Shown: in pieces, positions 31,975 through 41,621 of the stretch
How positions within the stretch are numbered: position 1 is the stretch's first letter
How the letters are laid out: each line of letters begins with the position of its first letter
Origin: Verrucomicrobiaceae bacterium
Lineage (GTDB): Bacteria; Verrucomicrobiota; Verrucomicrobiia; Verrucomicrobiales; Verrucomicrobiaceae
DNA: 64,000 nt
Assembly (NCBI GenBank): GCA_027484445.1
Contig: JAIXSY010000062.1
Span: forward strand, 1 to 64,000
Direction of reading: 5' to 3'
Notes under the pieces: model-generated
What the model saw: the letters and a program-made list of their open reading frames with translations, nothing else
What the model was told of the DNA's origin: nothing
Database searches by the model: none
Made by a program: the position numbers and the translations under genes

Positions 31975-34941
31975 ATGGCAAAAGCAGCGAGCAAAAGCAG
32001 CAAGGCAGTGAAATACGTTTATTCCTTCGGAGCAGGAAAAGCGGATGGCGATGGCTCCATGAAAGCGCTGCTTGGTGGCAAGGGCGCGAACCTTGCTGAG
32101 ATGAGCCGCATCGGCTTGCCAGTGCCTCCCGGATTCACCATCACCACGGAAGTCTGCACCTACTATTACGACAACAAGCGCACCTATCCCGCGATCCTGC
32201 AGGCTCAGATGGAAGACGGCATCGCGAAGATGGAGAAAATCATGGGCTGCAAGTTTGGCGATGCCAAAGGCATGCCACTGCTGGTCGCCGTGAGATCGGG
32301 TGCGCGTGACTCGATGCCAGGGATGATGGACACCATCCTGAACCTGGGTCTGAATGACCAAACGGTGCTCTCGCTCGTGAAGGCCACCAACAACGAGCGC
32401 TTCGCTTGGGATTGCTACCGTCGCTTCATCCAAATGTACGGGGACGTCGTGCTTGGCGTTCAGAAGCGCGAAGGTGAAGATCACGAGCCTTTCGAAACGG
32501 TGATCGAAGGCTATAAGCACGAAGTTTACCACAAGGACATTCTGGACAGCGATCTCACCGCTGATGACCAGAAAGAACTCGTGAAGCGCTTCAAGGCACT
32601 CGTCAAAGAGCGCACGGGCAAAGTTTTCCCGAATGACCCTTGGGATCAACTTCGTGGCGCTGCTGGTGCTGTGTTTGGTTCTTGGATGAACGATCGTGCG
32701 ATCGTTTACCGCCGCAAATACAACATTCCTCATGAGTGGGGTACAGCGGTCAACGTGCAGGCCATGGTGTATGGCAACACTGGCACCGATTCTGGTTCTG
32801 GCGTGGCTTTCACCCGTAACCCTGCCAACGGTGTGAATGAATTTTACGGTGAGTTTCTCATCAACGCTCAAGGTGAAGACGTGGTGGCAGGTGTCCGCAC
32901 GCCAGAACCGGTCGCCGAGCTTCAGAAGGAAATGCCAAAGGCATTTGCTGAACTCATGAAAGTGCGTCAGATCCTCGAGAAGCACTTCAAAGACGTTCAA
33001 GACGTCGAGTTCACGATCCAGCAAGGCAAGCTGTTCATGCTTCAGACCCGCAATGGCAAGCGCACAGCTGCGGCTGCTTTGAAGTTCTCCATGGACATGG
33101 TGAAAGAGAAGCTCATCGACTGGGAGACCGCGATCCTTCGCAATCCAGCTGACCAGCTTGAGCAGCTTCTGGCCCCTGATTTTGACATCGCTGAAGTCAA
33201 GAAAGCCAAAGAACTCGCCAAAGGTCTGCCAGCCGGGCCTGGAGCAGCCTCGGGTGTCATCTACCTGAATGCCAACCGTGCTGCTGCAGCAGCGGAAGCG
33301 GGTGAGACTGTCCTACTGGTCCGCAACGAAACTTCTCCAGAAGACCTTCGTGGCATGATCGCTGCGGCAGGTATTTTGACTGCCAAAGGTGGTGTTTCTT
33401 CACACGCTGCCCTTGTTGCTCGTCAGATGGGCAAGGTTTGCATCTGCGGTGCTTCCGCAGTCGAAATCGACTACGACAAGAAGACCGTGACCATCGCTGG
33501 TCAGGTCTTCAAAGAGGGCAAAGACAGCCTGAGCATCGACGGCACGGCTGGAACCATCTATGGTGGCAAGATCAAGACAGGTCCTTCTTCCATCGTGACC
33601 GGTCTTCTTCATGACGACAAGGCCGCACAAGCCACGGAGAAGTTCAAGAACTTCAAGCAACTGATGAGCTGGTGCTCCAAAGTCAGCCGCCTGCAGGTTC
33701 GCACGAACGCTGACAATCCTGAGCAAACCGAAAACGCCATTGCTTTTGGTGCCCAGGGCATTGGTCTGACGCGCACGGAACACATGTTCTTTGAAGGAGA
33801 TCGCATTGACGCCGTTCGTGAGATGATCCTCGCTGACAACTTGGCGGATCGCGAGAAAGCGTTGGCGAAGCTTCTGCCATACCAGCGTGAAGACTTCACC
33901 GGCATCTTCCAGACCCTGAAGGGTCTGCCTGCCACCATTCGTCTTTTGGACCCACCTCTTCACGAGTTCGTTCCTCATGAAGAGGCAGCTCAAGCAGATC
34001 TCGCCAAGAAGATGGGCGTCTCTGTTGAGAAAGTGAAGTCACGCGTGGCAGCTCTGCATGAGTTCAACCCCATGCTTGGTCACCGTGGCTGCCGTCTCGG
34101 CATCGCCTATCCTGAAATCACGGCCATGCAGGCACGTGCCATCTTCGAAGCTGCAGCGGATGTCTCCAAAAAAGGCATCAAGGTGAAGCCCGAAGTCATG
34201 GTGCCTCTCGTGGGCTTCAAGAAGGAACTCGACCTTCAGGTCGAAATCATTCACAACGTGGCCAAGAAGGTCATGGCTGAGAAGAAGACGAAGTTCAGCT
34301 ACATGGTGGGAACCATGATTGAAGTGCCTCGCGGCGCGCTCACTGCGGACGAGATCGCTCACACCGCTGAGTTCTTCTCCTTTGGAACCAATGACCTCAC
34401 TCAAACCGCGCTCGGCATCAGCCGTGACGACATGGGCTCCTTCCTGATGCCCTACACGGAGAATGAGATCTTCAAGAAGAATCCTTTCGCCACGCTGGAC
34501 ACCACCGGCGTTGGTCAGCTCATCAAAACCGCCATCGAAAAAGGCCGTAGCACACGCCCCGACATCAAGTTGGGCATCTGCGGTGAGCACGGTGGCGACC
34601 CTGACTCTGTGAAGTTCTGCCATCAGGTCGGACTGAGCTACGTCAGCTGCAGCCCCTTCCGTGTCCCAGTGGCTCGCCTTGCCGCCGCGCAAGCTGCCAT
34701 TGAGGAGAAGCGTGCCGCCGCCAAGGCTGCCGCAGGTAAGCCTGTCCGCAGCGCCAGCGCCGCTGGTGCTTCGGCAAAACAAAACAAAGCAACCAACAAC
34801 AACAACAACATGGCTAAGAAAGCTGCAAAGAAAGCCGCCAAGAAGGCCGCTGCTCCGAAGAAAGCCGCCAAGAAGGCCGCTGCTCCAAAGAAAGCTGCTA
34901 AGAAGGCACCTGCCAAGAAGGCTGCCAAGAAGGCGAAGTAA
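31975..34941 (+). CDS. ppdK: Pyruvate phosphate dikinase with H1-like C-terminal tail
   Basis: PpdK interconverts pyruvate, ATP and phosphate with PEP, AMP and pyrophosphate. KALLGGKGANLAEMSRIGLP starts the ATP-grasp part, GGVSSHAALVARQMGK is the phosphohistidine loop, and KLGICGEHGGDPDSVKF holds the catalytic Cys of the PEP domain. Enzyme sequence ends near SCSPFRVPVARLAAAQA at about residue 905. It is followed by about 80 residues rich in Ala and Lys, including NNNNN, then MAKKAAKKAAKKAAAPKK-type repeats of a bacterial histone-H1-like tail. The tail is in frame with no stop. An internal ATG at 34810 could also yield a free 43-aa basic peptide. No Shine-Dalgarno is obvious at 31975. Confidence 0.93.
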   Translation: MAKAASKSSKAVKYVYSFGAGKADGDGSMKALLGGKGANLAEMSRIGLPVPPGFTITTEVCTYYYDNKRTYPAILQAQMEDGIAKMEKIMGCKFGDAKGMPLLVAVRSGARDSMPGMMDTILNLGLNDQTVLSLVKATNNERFAWDCYRRFIQMYGDVVLGVQKREGEDHEPFETVIEGYKHEVYHKDILDSDLTADDQKELVKRFKALVKERTGKVFPNDPWDQLRGAAGAVFGSWMNDRAIVYRRKYNIPHEWGTAVNVQAMVYGNTGTDSGSGVAFTRNPANGVNEFYGEFLINAQGEDVVAGVRTPEPVAELQKEMPKAFAELMKVRQILEKHFKDVQDVEFTIQQGKLFMLQTRNGKRTAAAALKFSMDMVKEKLIDWETAILRNPADQLEQLLAPDFDIAEVKKAKELAKGLPAGPGAASGVIYLNANRAAAAAEAGETVLLVRNETSPEDLRGMIAAAGILTAKGGVSSHAALVARQMGKVCICGASAVEIDYDKKTVTIAGQVFKEGKDSLSIDGTAGTIYGGKIKTGPSSIVTGLLHDDKAAQATEKFKNFKQLMSWCSKVSRLQVRTNADNPEQTENAIAFGAQGIGLTRTEHMFFEGDRIDAVREMILADNLADREKALAKLLPYQREDFTGIFQTLKGLPATIRLLDPPLHEFVPHEEAAQADLAKKMGVSVEKVKSRVAALHEFNPMLGHRGCRLGIAYPEITAMQARAIFEAAADVSKKGIKVKPEVMVPLVGFKKELDLQVEIIHNVAKKVMAEKKTKFSYMVGTMIEVPRGALTADEIAHTAEFFSFGTNDLTQTALGISRDDMGSFLMPYTENEIFKKNPFATLDTTGVGQLIKTAIEKGRSTRPDIKLGICGEHGGDPDSVKFCHQVGLSYVSCSPFRVPVARLAAAQAAIEEKRAAAKAAAGKPVRSASAAGASAKQNKATNNNNNMAKKAAKKAAKKAAAPKKAAKKAAAPKKAAKKAPAKKAAKKAK

Positions 34942-34991
34942 TCCAGAGGTTCCCGCTCGGGACCAAACCACGGCGAAGTGATTCGCTCATT

Positions 34992-35028
34992 AAAAGCCCT
35001 GTGAAGAGCAATCTTCACAGGGCTTTTT
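34992..35028 (+). terminator. Strong intrinsic terminator of ppdK
   Basis: A 16-bp perfect stem, AAAAGCCCTGTGAAGA with TCTTCACAGGGCTTTT, closes the GNRA-type loop GCAA and runs into a T-tract. The remaining bases up to 35225 show no gene. Confidence 0.92.
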
Positions 35029-35225
35029 ACATCCTGAGAATCCCTGCTCGGTGTTGAAGTCCTCGAAGCTTTGCCTGGGTAGTGCATCGGGAGATTCCGA
35101 GCCGAGGAGCATGTTAGGGTTTGCAGACTGCAAAGGCCAAGTCTGGGTGTCTATCGTTCTTCTTGCTGGATGGGGTTCCCGCATTGTCCCCTAGATCTCT
35201 TGACGCCAATCATCCACTTTATGCC

Positions 35226-36119
35226 ATGGCATTGATCGAAGTCCGCAATCTCACCAAACATTGGCGCGCCGGAAGGCTTGCCTTGGATAACGTGAGCTTT
35301 GAACTCAGGCAGGGAGAAATCCTTGGTCTGCTAGGGCACAATGGAGCGGGCAAAAGCACCACGCTCGGCATCATCTTGGGCATGATCCGTGCTGATGCGG
35401 GTGACGTTTGGGTGAATGGTCACTCGGTCAGTACGCATCGGGCGCAGGCTCTTTCTAGCATTGGAGCGATTTATGAAGCTGCGCATTTTTACGACTATCT
35501 GACGGGGTGGCAAAATTTGCGGGTGCTCTGTTCGCTGTCTGGTTGGTGGGATGAGGCTGAGGTGAAGAAAGTACTAAAGCTGGTTGGGCTAGACCAGCGT
35601 GCTCACCATCTCACCAAGACCTACAGCCACGGCATGAGGCAGCGTTTGGCTTTGGCGCAGGCTTTGCTGCCGCGCCCGAAGTGCTTGCTGCTGGATGAGC
35701 CGACGGATGGACTCGACCCTGAGGGAATCCGAGAGTTTCGCGAGCTGGTGCTGCGTCTTCGAGCTGAGTTTGGCATGACGATCTTGCTCAACTCTCATCT
35801 CCTCAGTGAGGTTGAACAGATGTGCGATCGTTGTGTGATTTTGAAGCTTGGTCGAAAGATGTATGAAGGGGTCGTGCCTTCCCAAAAGAAGAAGCACGAT
35901 GTTTTTCATCTGCTCACACGAGATGGAGGCAAAGCACGCGAGGTCATCCAAGCAGCTGGGGGCAGCTTAGATCCGGTCTCGAATCTGGTGGTCTTGCCGC
36001 CACAAATGCCAGCGCATGAGATGCTGCGACTCTTGGTCGAAAGAACGGTGCGGGTGGATTCTTGGACCGCGCATAAACCAACCTTGGAAGAATTTTACTT
36101 GGGAATGACAGGCGCATGA
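35226..36119 (+). CDS. ABC transporter ATP-binding protein
   Basis: The ATPase of an ABC-2-type exporter, 297 aa. Walker A is GLLGHNGAGKSTTLG, the signature is YSHGMRQRLALAQALL and Walker B is LLLDEPTDGLDPEG. The start MALIEVRNLTK at 35226 fits; the frame upstream is unconserved. The C-terminal 80 residues follow the pattern of exporters with an extended regulatory region. Its stop overlaps the permease start as ATGA. Confidence 0.93.
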   Translation: MALIEVRNLTKHWRAGRLALDNVSFELRQGEILGLLGHNGAGKSTTLGIILGMIRADAGDVWVNGHSVSTHRAQALSSIGAIYEAAHFYDYLTGWQNLRVLCSLSGWWDEAEVKKVLKLVGLDQRAHHLTKTYSHGMRQRLALAQALLPRPKCLLLDEPTDGLDPEGIREFRELVLRLRAEFGMTILLNSHLLSEVEQMCDRCVILKLGRKMYEGVVPSQKKKHDVFHLLTRDGGKAREVIQAAGGSLDPVSNLVVLPPQMPAHEMLRLLVERTVRVDSWTAHKPTLEEFYLGMTGA

Positions 36120-36964
36120 CTCTCTTTTTCTACCAATGGCGCAGTGAGCTTTTGAAGCTTTTCGCACGCCGACGAACTTACATTGGCTTTGGCGCTTTCT
36201 TGGCGCTAGAAGTGGTGATCTGGTTGCTGTTCAAATTTCTGAATGGTGAAAAGCGGCTGGCTTGGTTCATCGGACGACAGGGAGAATCCTTTGAAAAGTA
36301 TGATTCAGCTCTGACTCTGGCCTTCATCATCATTGGCCTGTCCGTTTTGTTGCTGGGTGCCATCTATGTGTCTTTGGTGGGTGGAGACATCGTTGCGAAA
36401 GAAAATGAAGATGGGCATTATCGGCTGCTGCTGGTTCGTCCGGTCAGTCGAGTGCGACTCTTGGGCATCAAGTACTTGAGCTGCACGCTTTACACGATCG
36501 TGCTCATTCAGTTCATCACGTGGACGGCTTTTTTGCTTGGCCTTATCCTCAAAGGTTGGGGGGGCGGCTTCTTCCTTTTCACTCTTGATCCTCCGCTGAT
36601 GGAGTTCTTCGATTGGGACGAGGGGCTGCGCCGTTTTGCCCTGAGCACGTTACTGGCTTCTTGCTCGATGACGGTGATCAGCAGCATTGCGTTCTTTTTG
36701 TCCTGCTTTCCCATCAAGCCTGCGGCCGCGACGATTGGCGCGTTGACTTACTTCCTCATTGATCGTGTCGTGCGTGAGACGGGTTTCATGGACAGCTACG
36801 ATCAGTTTTTGCTGACCAAGCACATCAGCTCGTGGGTGCTTTCTCTCAAGGCCAGCATCCCGTGGCCCGTGATCCTTCGCAGCTTGACGGTGATCTTGGC
36901 GGTGAATGCCAGTCTCTTCATTCTGGGAGCCAGCTTCTTCCAGACACGCGACCTCAAGTCTTAG
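36116..36964 (+). CDS. ABC-2 type transporter permease
   Basis: A 282-aa membrane protein with about six helices, e.g. YIGFGAFLALEVVIWLLFKF, AFIIIGLSVLLLGAIYVSLV and SLRTLTVI-like SLTVILAVNASLFILGASFF. It contains the typical DIVAKENEDGHYRLLLVRPV segment after the second helix. It is translationally coupled to the ATPase gene (4-base overlap), so the two form one exporter. Substrate unknown. The 3' end overlaps the convergent antiporter gene by 11 bases. Confidence 0.88.
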   Translation: MTLFFYQWRSELLKLFARRRTYIGFGAFLALEVVIWLLFKFLNGEKRLAWFIGRQGESFEKYDSALTLAFIIIGLSVLLLGAIYVSLVGGDIVAKENEDGHYRLLLVRPVSRVRLLGIKYLSCTLYTIVLIQFITWTAFLLGLILKGWGGGFFLFTLDPPLMEFFDWDEGLRRFALSTLLASCSMTVISSIAFFLSCFPIKPAAATIGALTYFLIDRVVRETGFMDSYDQFLLTKHISSWVLSLKASIPWPVILRSLTVILAVNASLFILGASFFQTRDLKS

Positions 36965-38813
36965 GGGGCTGCGGTTCGCTCGACTCAGTCTCCAGCTCGG
37001 CTCGGTCTTTTTCAAAAAGCTGCGTCAGGGCGATGCGGCGCTCCCTCACGATGCTGGTGTAGGCATCTTCATCGTCGTGCACAGGCAGCAGCAGGTGAAA
37101 GGTCTCTTCGTCGTAGGCCGTCCAGCGCTGCTTGGCATTCTCCATGAGCTCAGGCGATTTCCCCAGCAGGCGCAGCGCCTTCATGCCTAGTTCCAGCGCA
37201 CTGTGCATCTGCTCATGCACCACATCTTCCACCTGCAGTCCCAGTTGTGTCAGCTCGTAGCGCTGGTCGTAGTCATGCGCTCGGGAGAGAATGCGCACCT
37301 GGGGGAATTTTTCCCGCACCTCACTGATGAGGCGGGCGACCTTGGCCTGATCCGCCAGGGTAATGATCAGCATGCTCGCGCGTGCGATGCCTGCCGCGTG
37401 CAGCAGATCCATGCGTGTTGCATCGCCATAAAAGACCTTGAAGCCAAAGCGGCGCAGCATGTCCACATGGTCGGGGTCGCTTTCCAGCACGGTCACTTTC
37501 ACTCCCTGAGACATCATGAAGCGCCCCAAGAAATTGCCGAACCGGCCAAAGCCCGCCATGATGATCGGGGACTGATCGTCGATCACATCGGGCGCGCGTG
37601 TTTCAGCGGCCACCGGTATCGTGTAGCGTGGGGCGATGGCTTTTTCATAAAGCACAAACAGCAGTGGAGTCAGCGCCATCGACAGCGCTACAGACGCGGC
37701 CAAGAACTTTGAGGTATCTCCAGGCAGGATTTCTTGCTGCACCGCGATTGACAGCAGAGCAAAGGCGAACTCACCGCCCTGCGCGAGACTCAGGCTCAGC
37801 AGCCAGCGATGGCTGCCGCGCACTCGAACCAAGGTCGCGGCCAGCCAGGCCGCAGCTACCTTGAGCAGCACCAGTCCGAGTACCGCCGTGGCGATGCTTC
37901 CTGGGCTACTGGCAATGACCTGGAAATCCAGCGAGGCACCCACGGCCAAGAAGAATAGCCCCAAGAGCAGTCCTTTGAAGGGCTCCAGATTGCTCTCCAG
38001 CTCATGACGGTAGTGACTGCCTGCGAGCACCACGCCAGACACAAAGGCACCCAGTGCAGGAGACAGCCCCACCTGTGTCATCAGCAGCGCCACGCCCACG
38101 ATCAGCAGCAGTGCCGCTGCCGTCAGCAGCTCACGCAGCCCTGTTTTAGCCAGGATCGCAAACAGCCGAGGCACTACCTCGCGCCCGGCAAAGACAATCG
38201 AGGCCACGGCTGCCAGCGTCACCCAGGGCTGCACCCAGGCTGGCAGCGCGTGCAGCCAATCGCCCGCATGAGACTCTGCTGTGGCCGAACCTGGAGCCAG
38301 CAGGGGAAAGATGGCCAGCATCGGAATCACTGCGATGTCTTGGAAAAGCAGCACCGCAAAAGCATCCGAGCCCGCATCCGTGCGCATCAGTGCTTTTTCC
38401 TGGAGCGTCTGTAGCACGATCGCAGTGGAGGACAGCGAGAGAATCATGCCGATCGCGAAGCCCTGTGGCAGGGGCAGCCCTAGACCCAGGGCTACGCCCA
38501 GCGCAGCCAGGGTGGTTAGCATGACCTGCAGTCCACCCAGCCCGAAGACAGGCCCCCGCATCCGCCACAGGCGGGCAGGTTCCAGCTCCAGGCCAATCAT
38601 GAAGAGCATGATCACCACGCCGAATTCCGCGAAGTGCAGCGCCTCCTCCCCCTGCTCACCTCCGACCCAACCCAGCGCATAAGGGCCGATCAAAGCACCA
38701 CCGATCAAGTACCCGAGCACCGACCCCAAGCCGAGTCGATGCGCAAGCGGCACCAGCAGCACCGCCGTGGCTAGGTAGATGAAGGCGGAAAAGAAGAAAG
38801 CAGGGTCGTGCAT
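36954..38813 (-). CDS. KefB/KefC-like cation:proton antiporter
   Basis: A 619-aa CPA2 antiporter. The N-terminal membrane domain has about 12 helices, including VLGYLIGGALIGPYALG, GVVIMLFMIGLELEPARLW, LSLSSTAIVLQTLQEKA and LLFQDIAVIPMLAIF with the ion-binding Gln-Asp. The C-terminal RCK domain has IIMAGFGRFGNFLGRFMMSQ, YGDATRMDLLHAAGIARASM, and ends with an acidic Pro/Lys tail. It probably exports K+ for H+. The start MHDPAFFFSAF at 38813 is used. No KefF/KefG partner is adjacent. Confidence 0.88.
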   Translation of the reverse strand: MHDPAFFFSAFIYLATAVLLVPLAHRLGLGSVLGYLIGGALIGPYALGWVGGEQGEEALHFAEFGVVIMLFMIGLELEPARLWRMRGPVFGLGGLQVMLTTLAALGVALGLGLPLPQGFAIGMILSLSSTAIVLQTLQEKALMRTDAGSDAFAVLLFQDIAVIPMLAIFPLLAPGSATAESHAGDWLHALPAWVQPWVTLAAVASIVFAGREVVPRLFAILAKTGLRELLTAAALLLIVGVALLMTQVGLSPALGAFVSGVVLAGSHYRHELESNLEPFKGLLLGLFFLAVGASLDFQVIASSPGSIATAVLGLVLLKVAAAWLAATLVRVRGSHRWLLSLSLAQGGEFAFALLSIAVQQEILPGDTSKFLAASVALSMALTPLLFVLYEKAIAPRYTIPVAAETRAPDVIDDQSPIIMAGFGRFGNFLGRFMMSQGVKVTVLESDPDHVDMLRRFGFKVFYGDATRMDLLHAAGIARASMLIITLADQAKVARLISEVREKFPQVRILSRAHDYDQRYELTQLGLQVEDVVHEQMHSALELGMKALRLLGKSPELMENAKQRWTAYDEETFHLLLPVHDDEDAYTSIVRERRIALTQLFEKDRAELETESSEPQPPKT

Positions 38814-38916
38814 GATCGAGTGGGCGCGACCCTCCTCACGCAAAGATCAGGCCGCAACTTCACATTCCACACCAAAAGGAGGAGCCTGCTGCGTGAATGA
38901 GTGCATGTTCGAATCC

Positions 38917-40083
38917 TCACAGCGCAGGTACGTCCAGCCACTTGCGCTCAGCCCAGCTTTGCAGACCGAGTTCGGCGAGTTGCACGCCTTTGGCACCTTC
39001 CCGTAGGGTCCAGCGGAAGGGGGTGTCGATGGCGACGTGGCGGATGAAGAGCTCCCACTGCACCTTGAAGGCGTTGTCGTACTCGGCGGTGTCGGGTACT
39101 TCCTGCCAGTGGGCGTAGTGATTGATCGGGCTGTCAATGTCGGGATTCCACACGGGCTTCGGTGTGCCGGCGAGGGATTGGAACCAGCACTTGCGTAGGC
39201 CCACGATCGCAGAGCCGTGGGTGCCATCGACCTGCATGGTGAAGAGGTCATCACGACGCACGCGCACGGTCCAGGAGCTGTTGAATTGGCAGACGATGTT
39301 TTGGTCCGTCTCAAAGGTGGCGTAGCAGGAGTCGTCGGTATCGCAGGCGTAGGGCTGGCCTTTTTCATCCACACGCTGGGGGATGTGGGTGGCACCCAGG
39401 CAGCTCACGCCCGTGACGGAGCCAAAGAGGTTGTCGATGACGTAACGCCAGTGGCAGAGCATGTCGATGATGATGCCGCCGCCGTCGGTCTTGCGGTAGT
39501 TCCAGGAGGGGCGCTGCGCGGGCTGGCCTTCGTGCTCACCGGTGAAGACCCAGTAGCCGAACTCACCACGCACGCTGAGGATGCGGCCAAAGAAGCCCTG
39601 GGACTGAAGCAGGGCCAGCTTGCGGATGCCTGGCAGCCAGAGCTTGTCCTGAACGACGCCGTTTTTCACCCCGGCTCTTTCGCACACGTCAGCCAGGCGC
39701 AGGGCCTCGGTGGTTTCGACGGCGGTGGGTTTTTCGCAGTAGATGGCCTTGCCCGCAGCGGCGGCCATTTCGACAAAGCGGGCGCGGTGCAGCGTGCCGG
39801 AGGCATCGAAGAAGATCGGGTAAGCGGGGTCCTTCAGCACGGATTCGAGGTCGGTGCTGGTCTTGAGCGGGCCGGTTTTCTCACAGCTATGCTTGGCGGC
39901 CAGGGCCTGGAGTTTGCTGGCGCTGCGCCCGGTCAGGATGGGGTCAGGCATAAGCGTAAGCTCGTCAGAAACCTTGATGCCGCCCTGGCGGATGATGGCC
40001 AGGATGGAGCGGACGAGGTGCTGGTTGGTGCCCATGCGTCCAGTGACGCCATTGAGGATGATGCCGATGCGTTGGGTGGTCAT
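38917..40083 (-). CDS. Gfo/Idh/MocA family oxidoreductase
   Basis: A 388-aa NAD(P)-dependent oxidoreductase of sugar or inositol metabolism. IGIILNGVTGRMGTNQHLVR is the Rossmann Gly motif; AGKAIYCEKPTAVETTEA carries the EKP catalytic Lys; the C-terminal barrel includes GGGIIIDMLCHWRYVID, with the family His. It is cytoplasmic, unlike the Tat-type copy near 53 kb. It is divergently oriented to a GntR/FCD regulator with a palindrome between, so that regulator probably controls it. Confidence 0.9.
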   Translation of the reverse strand: MTTQRIGIILNGVTGRMGTNQHLVRSILAIIRQGGIKVSDELTLMPDPILTGRSASKLQALAAKHSCEKTGPLKTSTDLESVLKDPAYPIFFDASGTLHRARFVEMAAAAGKAIYCEKPTAVETTEALRLADVCERAGVKNGVVQDKLWLPGIRKLALLQSQGFFGRILSVRGEFGYWVFTGEHEGQPAQRPSWNYRKTDGGGIIIDMLCHWRYVIDNLFGSVTGVSCLGATHIPQRVDEKGQPYACDTDDSCYATFETDQNIVCQFNSSWTVRVRRDDLFTMQVDGTHGSAIVGLRKCWFQSLAGTPKPVWNPDIDSPINHYAHWQEVPDTAEYDNAFKVQWELFIRHVAIDTPFRWTLREGAKGVQLAELGLQSWAERKWLDVPAL

Positions 40084-40155
40084 GGTGAGGCGGTTGGGGT
40101 GTGGGGAAAGGTGGGTTGATCGATCGAAAAGGAGTCCCGAGGAGCGCTGTCATAC

Positions 40156-40167
40156 ATCATATATGAT
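40156..40167. promoter_or_regulatory. Candidate GntR operator
   Basis: ATCATATATGAT is a perfect 12-base palindrome in the 117-base divergent space between the Gfo/Idh gene and the gntR gene, and stands out because the surroundings are GC-rich. FCD-type GntR proteins bind such AT-rich palindromes. The regulator-site pairing is inferred. Confidence 0.6.
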
Positions 40168-40200
40168 TGACCGCAAGGGGGAATCTGGCTTGTCTGCCTC

Positions 40201-40893
40201 ATGATGCCCTCCCGTTCTGTGAAGTCTCCTAGCAGCAGCGCCTCGATCCCGACCAAGCAGATGGTGGTCTATGAATCCCTGCGGGCGGAAATTCTCGGCG
40301 GTATGCTGCCCCCCGGCGCGACCTTGGTGATTGATGCTTTGGCCAAGCGCTTTCACGTCAGCATTATCCCCGTGCGGGAGGCGTTGCGTCAGCTGCAAGC
40401 GGAGCGGCTGGTGGAGATCCGTCCGCACACCGGCGTGCGGGTCACGGAGGTGGATGCCTCCTCGCTTGGGGAGATTTTTGCCATGCTGGGAGCGCTGGAG
40501 GGTCTCTCGGCGGTGCATGCGTTGGAGCACTTCGATGCAGGCGGGATAGCTGAGATGGAAGGGCTGTTGCAGCGGCTGGAAACATCAGCCCGGCAGGGTG
40601 ACCGGGCCGGCTTTGAAGCGGCCAACCGCGACTTTCACCTGCTGCCCTGTCGAGTGGCGGGTTTTCGGCGGGTGGAGGAGAGCCTGCGTGGGGTTTTGAC
40701 GGAGTGGGAAAGGCTGCACCGCAGCACCTTTCCGCGTGCGCAGCCGCCGGACATGGTAGCAGCGAATCAGGACCATCGTGAGATATGGGAGGCGATCCGG
40801 CGCAAGGATGCCGCGCAGGTCACGAGTCTCCTGGAGCGGCACAATGAGACGGCGGCGGAACATTACCTGCGGCTGTTCCGCGCCAGGGGCTGA
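40201..40893 (+). CDS. GntR/FadR-type transcriptional regulator
   Basis: A 230-aa regulator. The N-terminal winged helix has VYESLRAEILGGMLPPGATL and RFHVSIIPVREALRQLQAER, and the C-terminal FCD domain is all-helical with the metal-binding region (ANRDFHLLPCR and NQDHREIWEAIRRKD, where Asp and His residues would bind a divalent ion). Ligands of FCD domains are usually organic or sugar acids. It starts at ATG 40201 or 40204. Confidence 0.9.
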   Translation: MMPSRSVKSPSSSASIPTKQMVVYESLRAEILGGMLPPGATLVIDALAKRFHVSIIPVREALRQLQAERLVEIRPHTGVRVTEVDASSLGEIFAMLGALEGLSAVHALEHFDAGGIAEMEGLLQRLETSARQGDRAGFEAANRDFHLLPCRVAGFRRVEESLRGVLTEWERLHRSTFPRAQPPDMVAANQDHREIWEAIRRKDAAQVTSLLERHNETAAEHYLRLFRARG

Positions 40894-40938
40894 CATCCAG
40901 GATGGTGGCAGCAGCGTTTTCTGCCTACCTTCACTGCC

Positions 40939-41514
40939 ATGGCTGAAACTCCCTCCACTCGTCTCCTTCCCCTCGGCTCCCACGCACCTGAGTTTGAACT
41001 GCCTGATGCTCAGGGCCGCCCTCACACCCTAGATGATGTGCGCGGCCCGCGTGGCTTGATGGTGATGTTCGTGTGCAATCACTGCCCGTATGTGGTTCAC
41101 CTTGCGCCTGCTTTGGCCGACTTTGCCCGGGAGGCGGAGGCGCAAGGCATCGGTGTGGTGGCGATCAACTCGAACGATGCCGAGAAGTATCCGGCGGATG
41201 CTGCTGACCAGATGTCGGCCTTTGCCGAAAAGCATGGCTGGGCTTTCCCCTACCTGGTGGATGCGGATCAAGGCGTAGCGCAGGCTTATGTCGCGGCCTG
41301 CACGCCGGACTTTTATCTCTTCGATGGGGAGCTGCGCTTGGTCTATTGCGGGCAGTTTGATGGCTCACGACCCAAAAACAAGGAGCCGATCACGGGCGCT
41401 GATTTGCGCGAGGCTTTGCGCCGTCTGGTGGCGGGTGAGACACCGGTGGCTACGCAGCGGCCCAGCACGGGCTGCAACATCAAGTGGAAGCCGGGGAACG
41501 AGCCTCATCTGTGA
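40939..41514 (+). CDS. Thioredoxin-family redoxin
   Basis: A 191-aa cytoplasmic AhpC/TSA-like redoxin. APEFELPDAQGRPHTLDDV is the N-terminal strand-helix pattern and MVMFVCNHCPYVVHL carries the redox pair C-X2-C. The C-terminal GSRPKNKEPITGADL and GETPVATQRPSTGCNIKW match a family of thioredoxin-like proteins with a conserved third Cys. It likely reduces peroxides or disulfides. It has the same strand as the regulator, 45 bp downstream. Confidence 0.87.
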   Translation: MAETPSTRLLPLGSHAPEFELPDAQGRPHTLDDVRGPRGLMVMFVCNHCPYVVHLAPALADFAREAEAQGIGVVAINSNDAEKYPADAADQMSAFAEKHGWAFPYLVDADQGVAQAYVAACTPDFYLFDGELRLVYCGQFDGSRPKNKEPITGADLREALRRLVAGETPVATQRPSTGCNIKWKPGNEPHL

Positions 41515-41621
41515 GTGCCTGACACAGCCCCGGATTTGTCAGGAAAAACCTGACAGGTAAGACCAGGATGCACAAAGGTTTTGCACTTGTCGCGCGTGGC
41601 TGAATTTCATATCACCGACGC

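Noticed and set aside
34700..34941. Lys/Ala codon repeats as a non-coding tandem repeat or CRISPR-like array
   Set aside because: The repeats stay in the ppdK reading frame and lack the spacer structure of an array.
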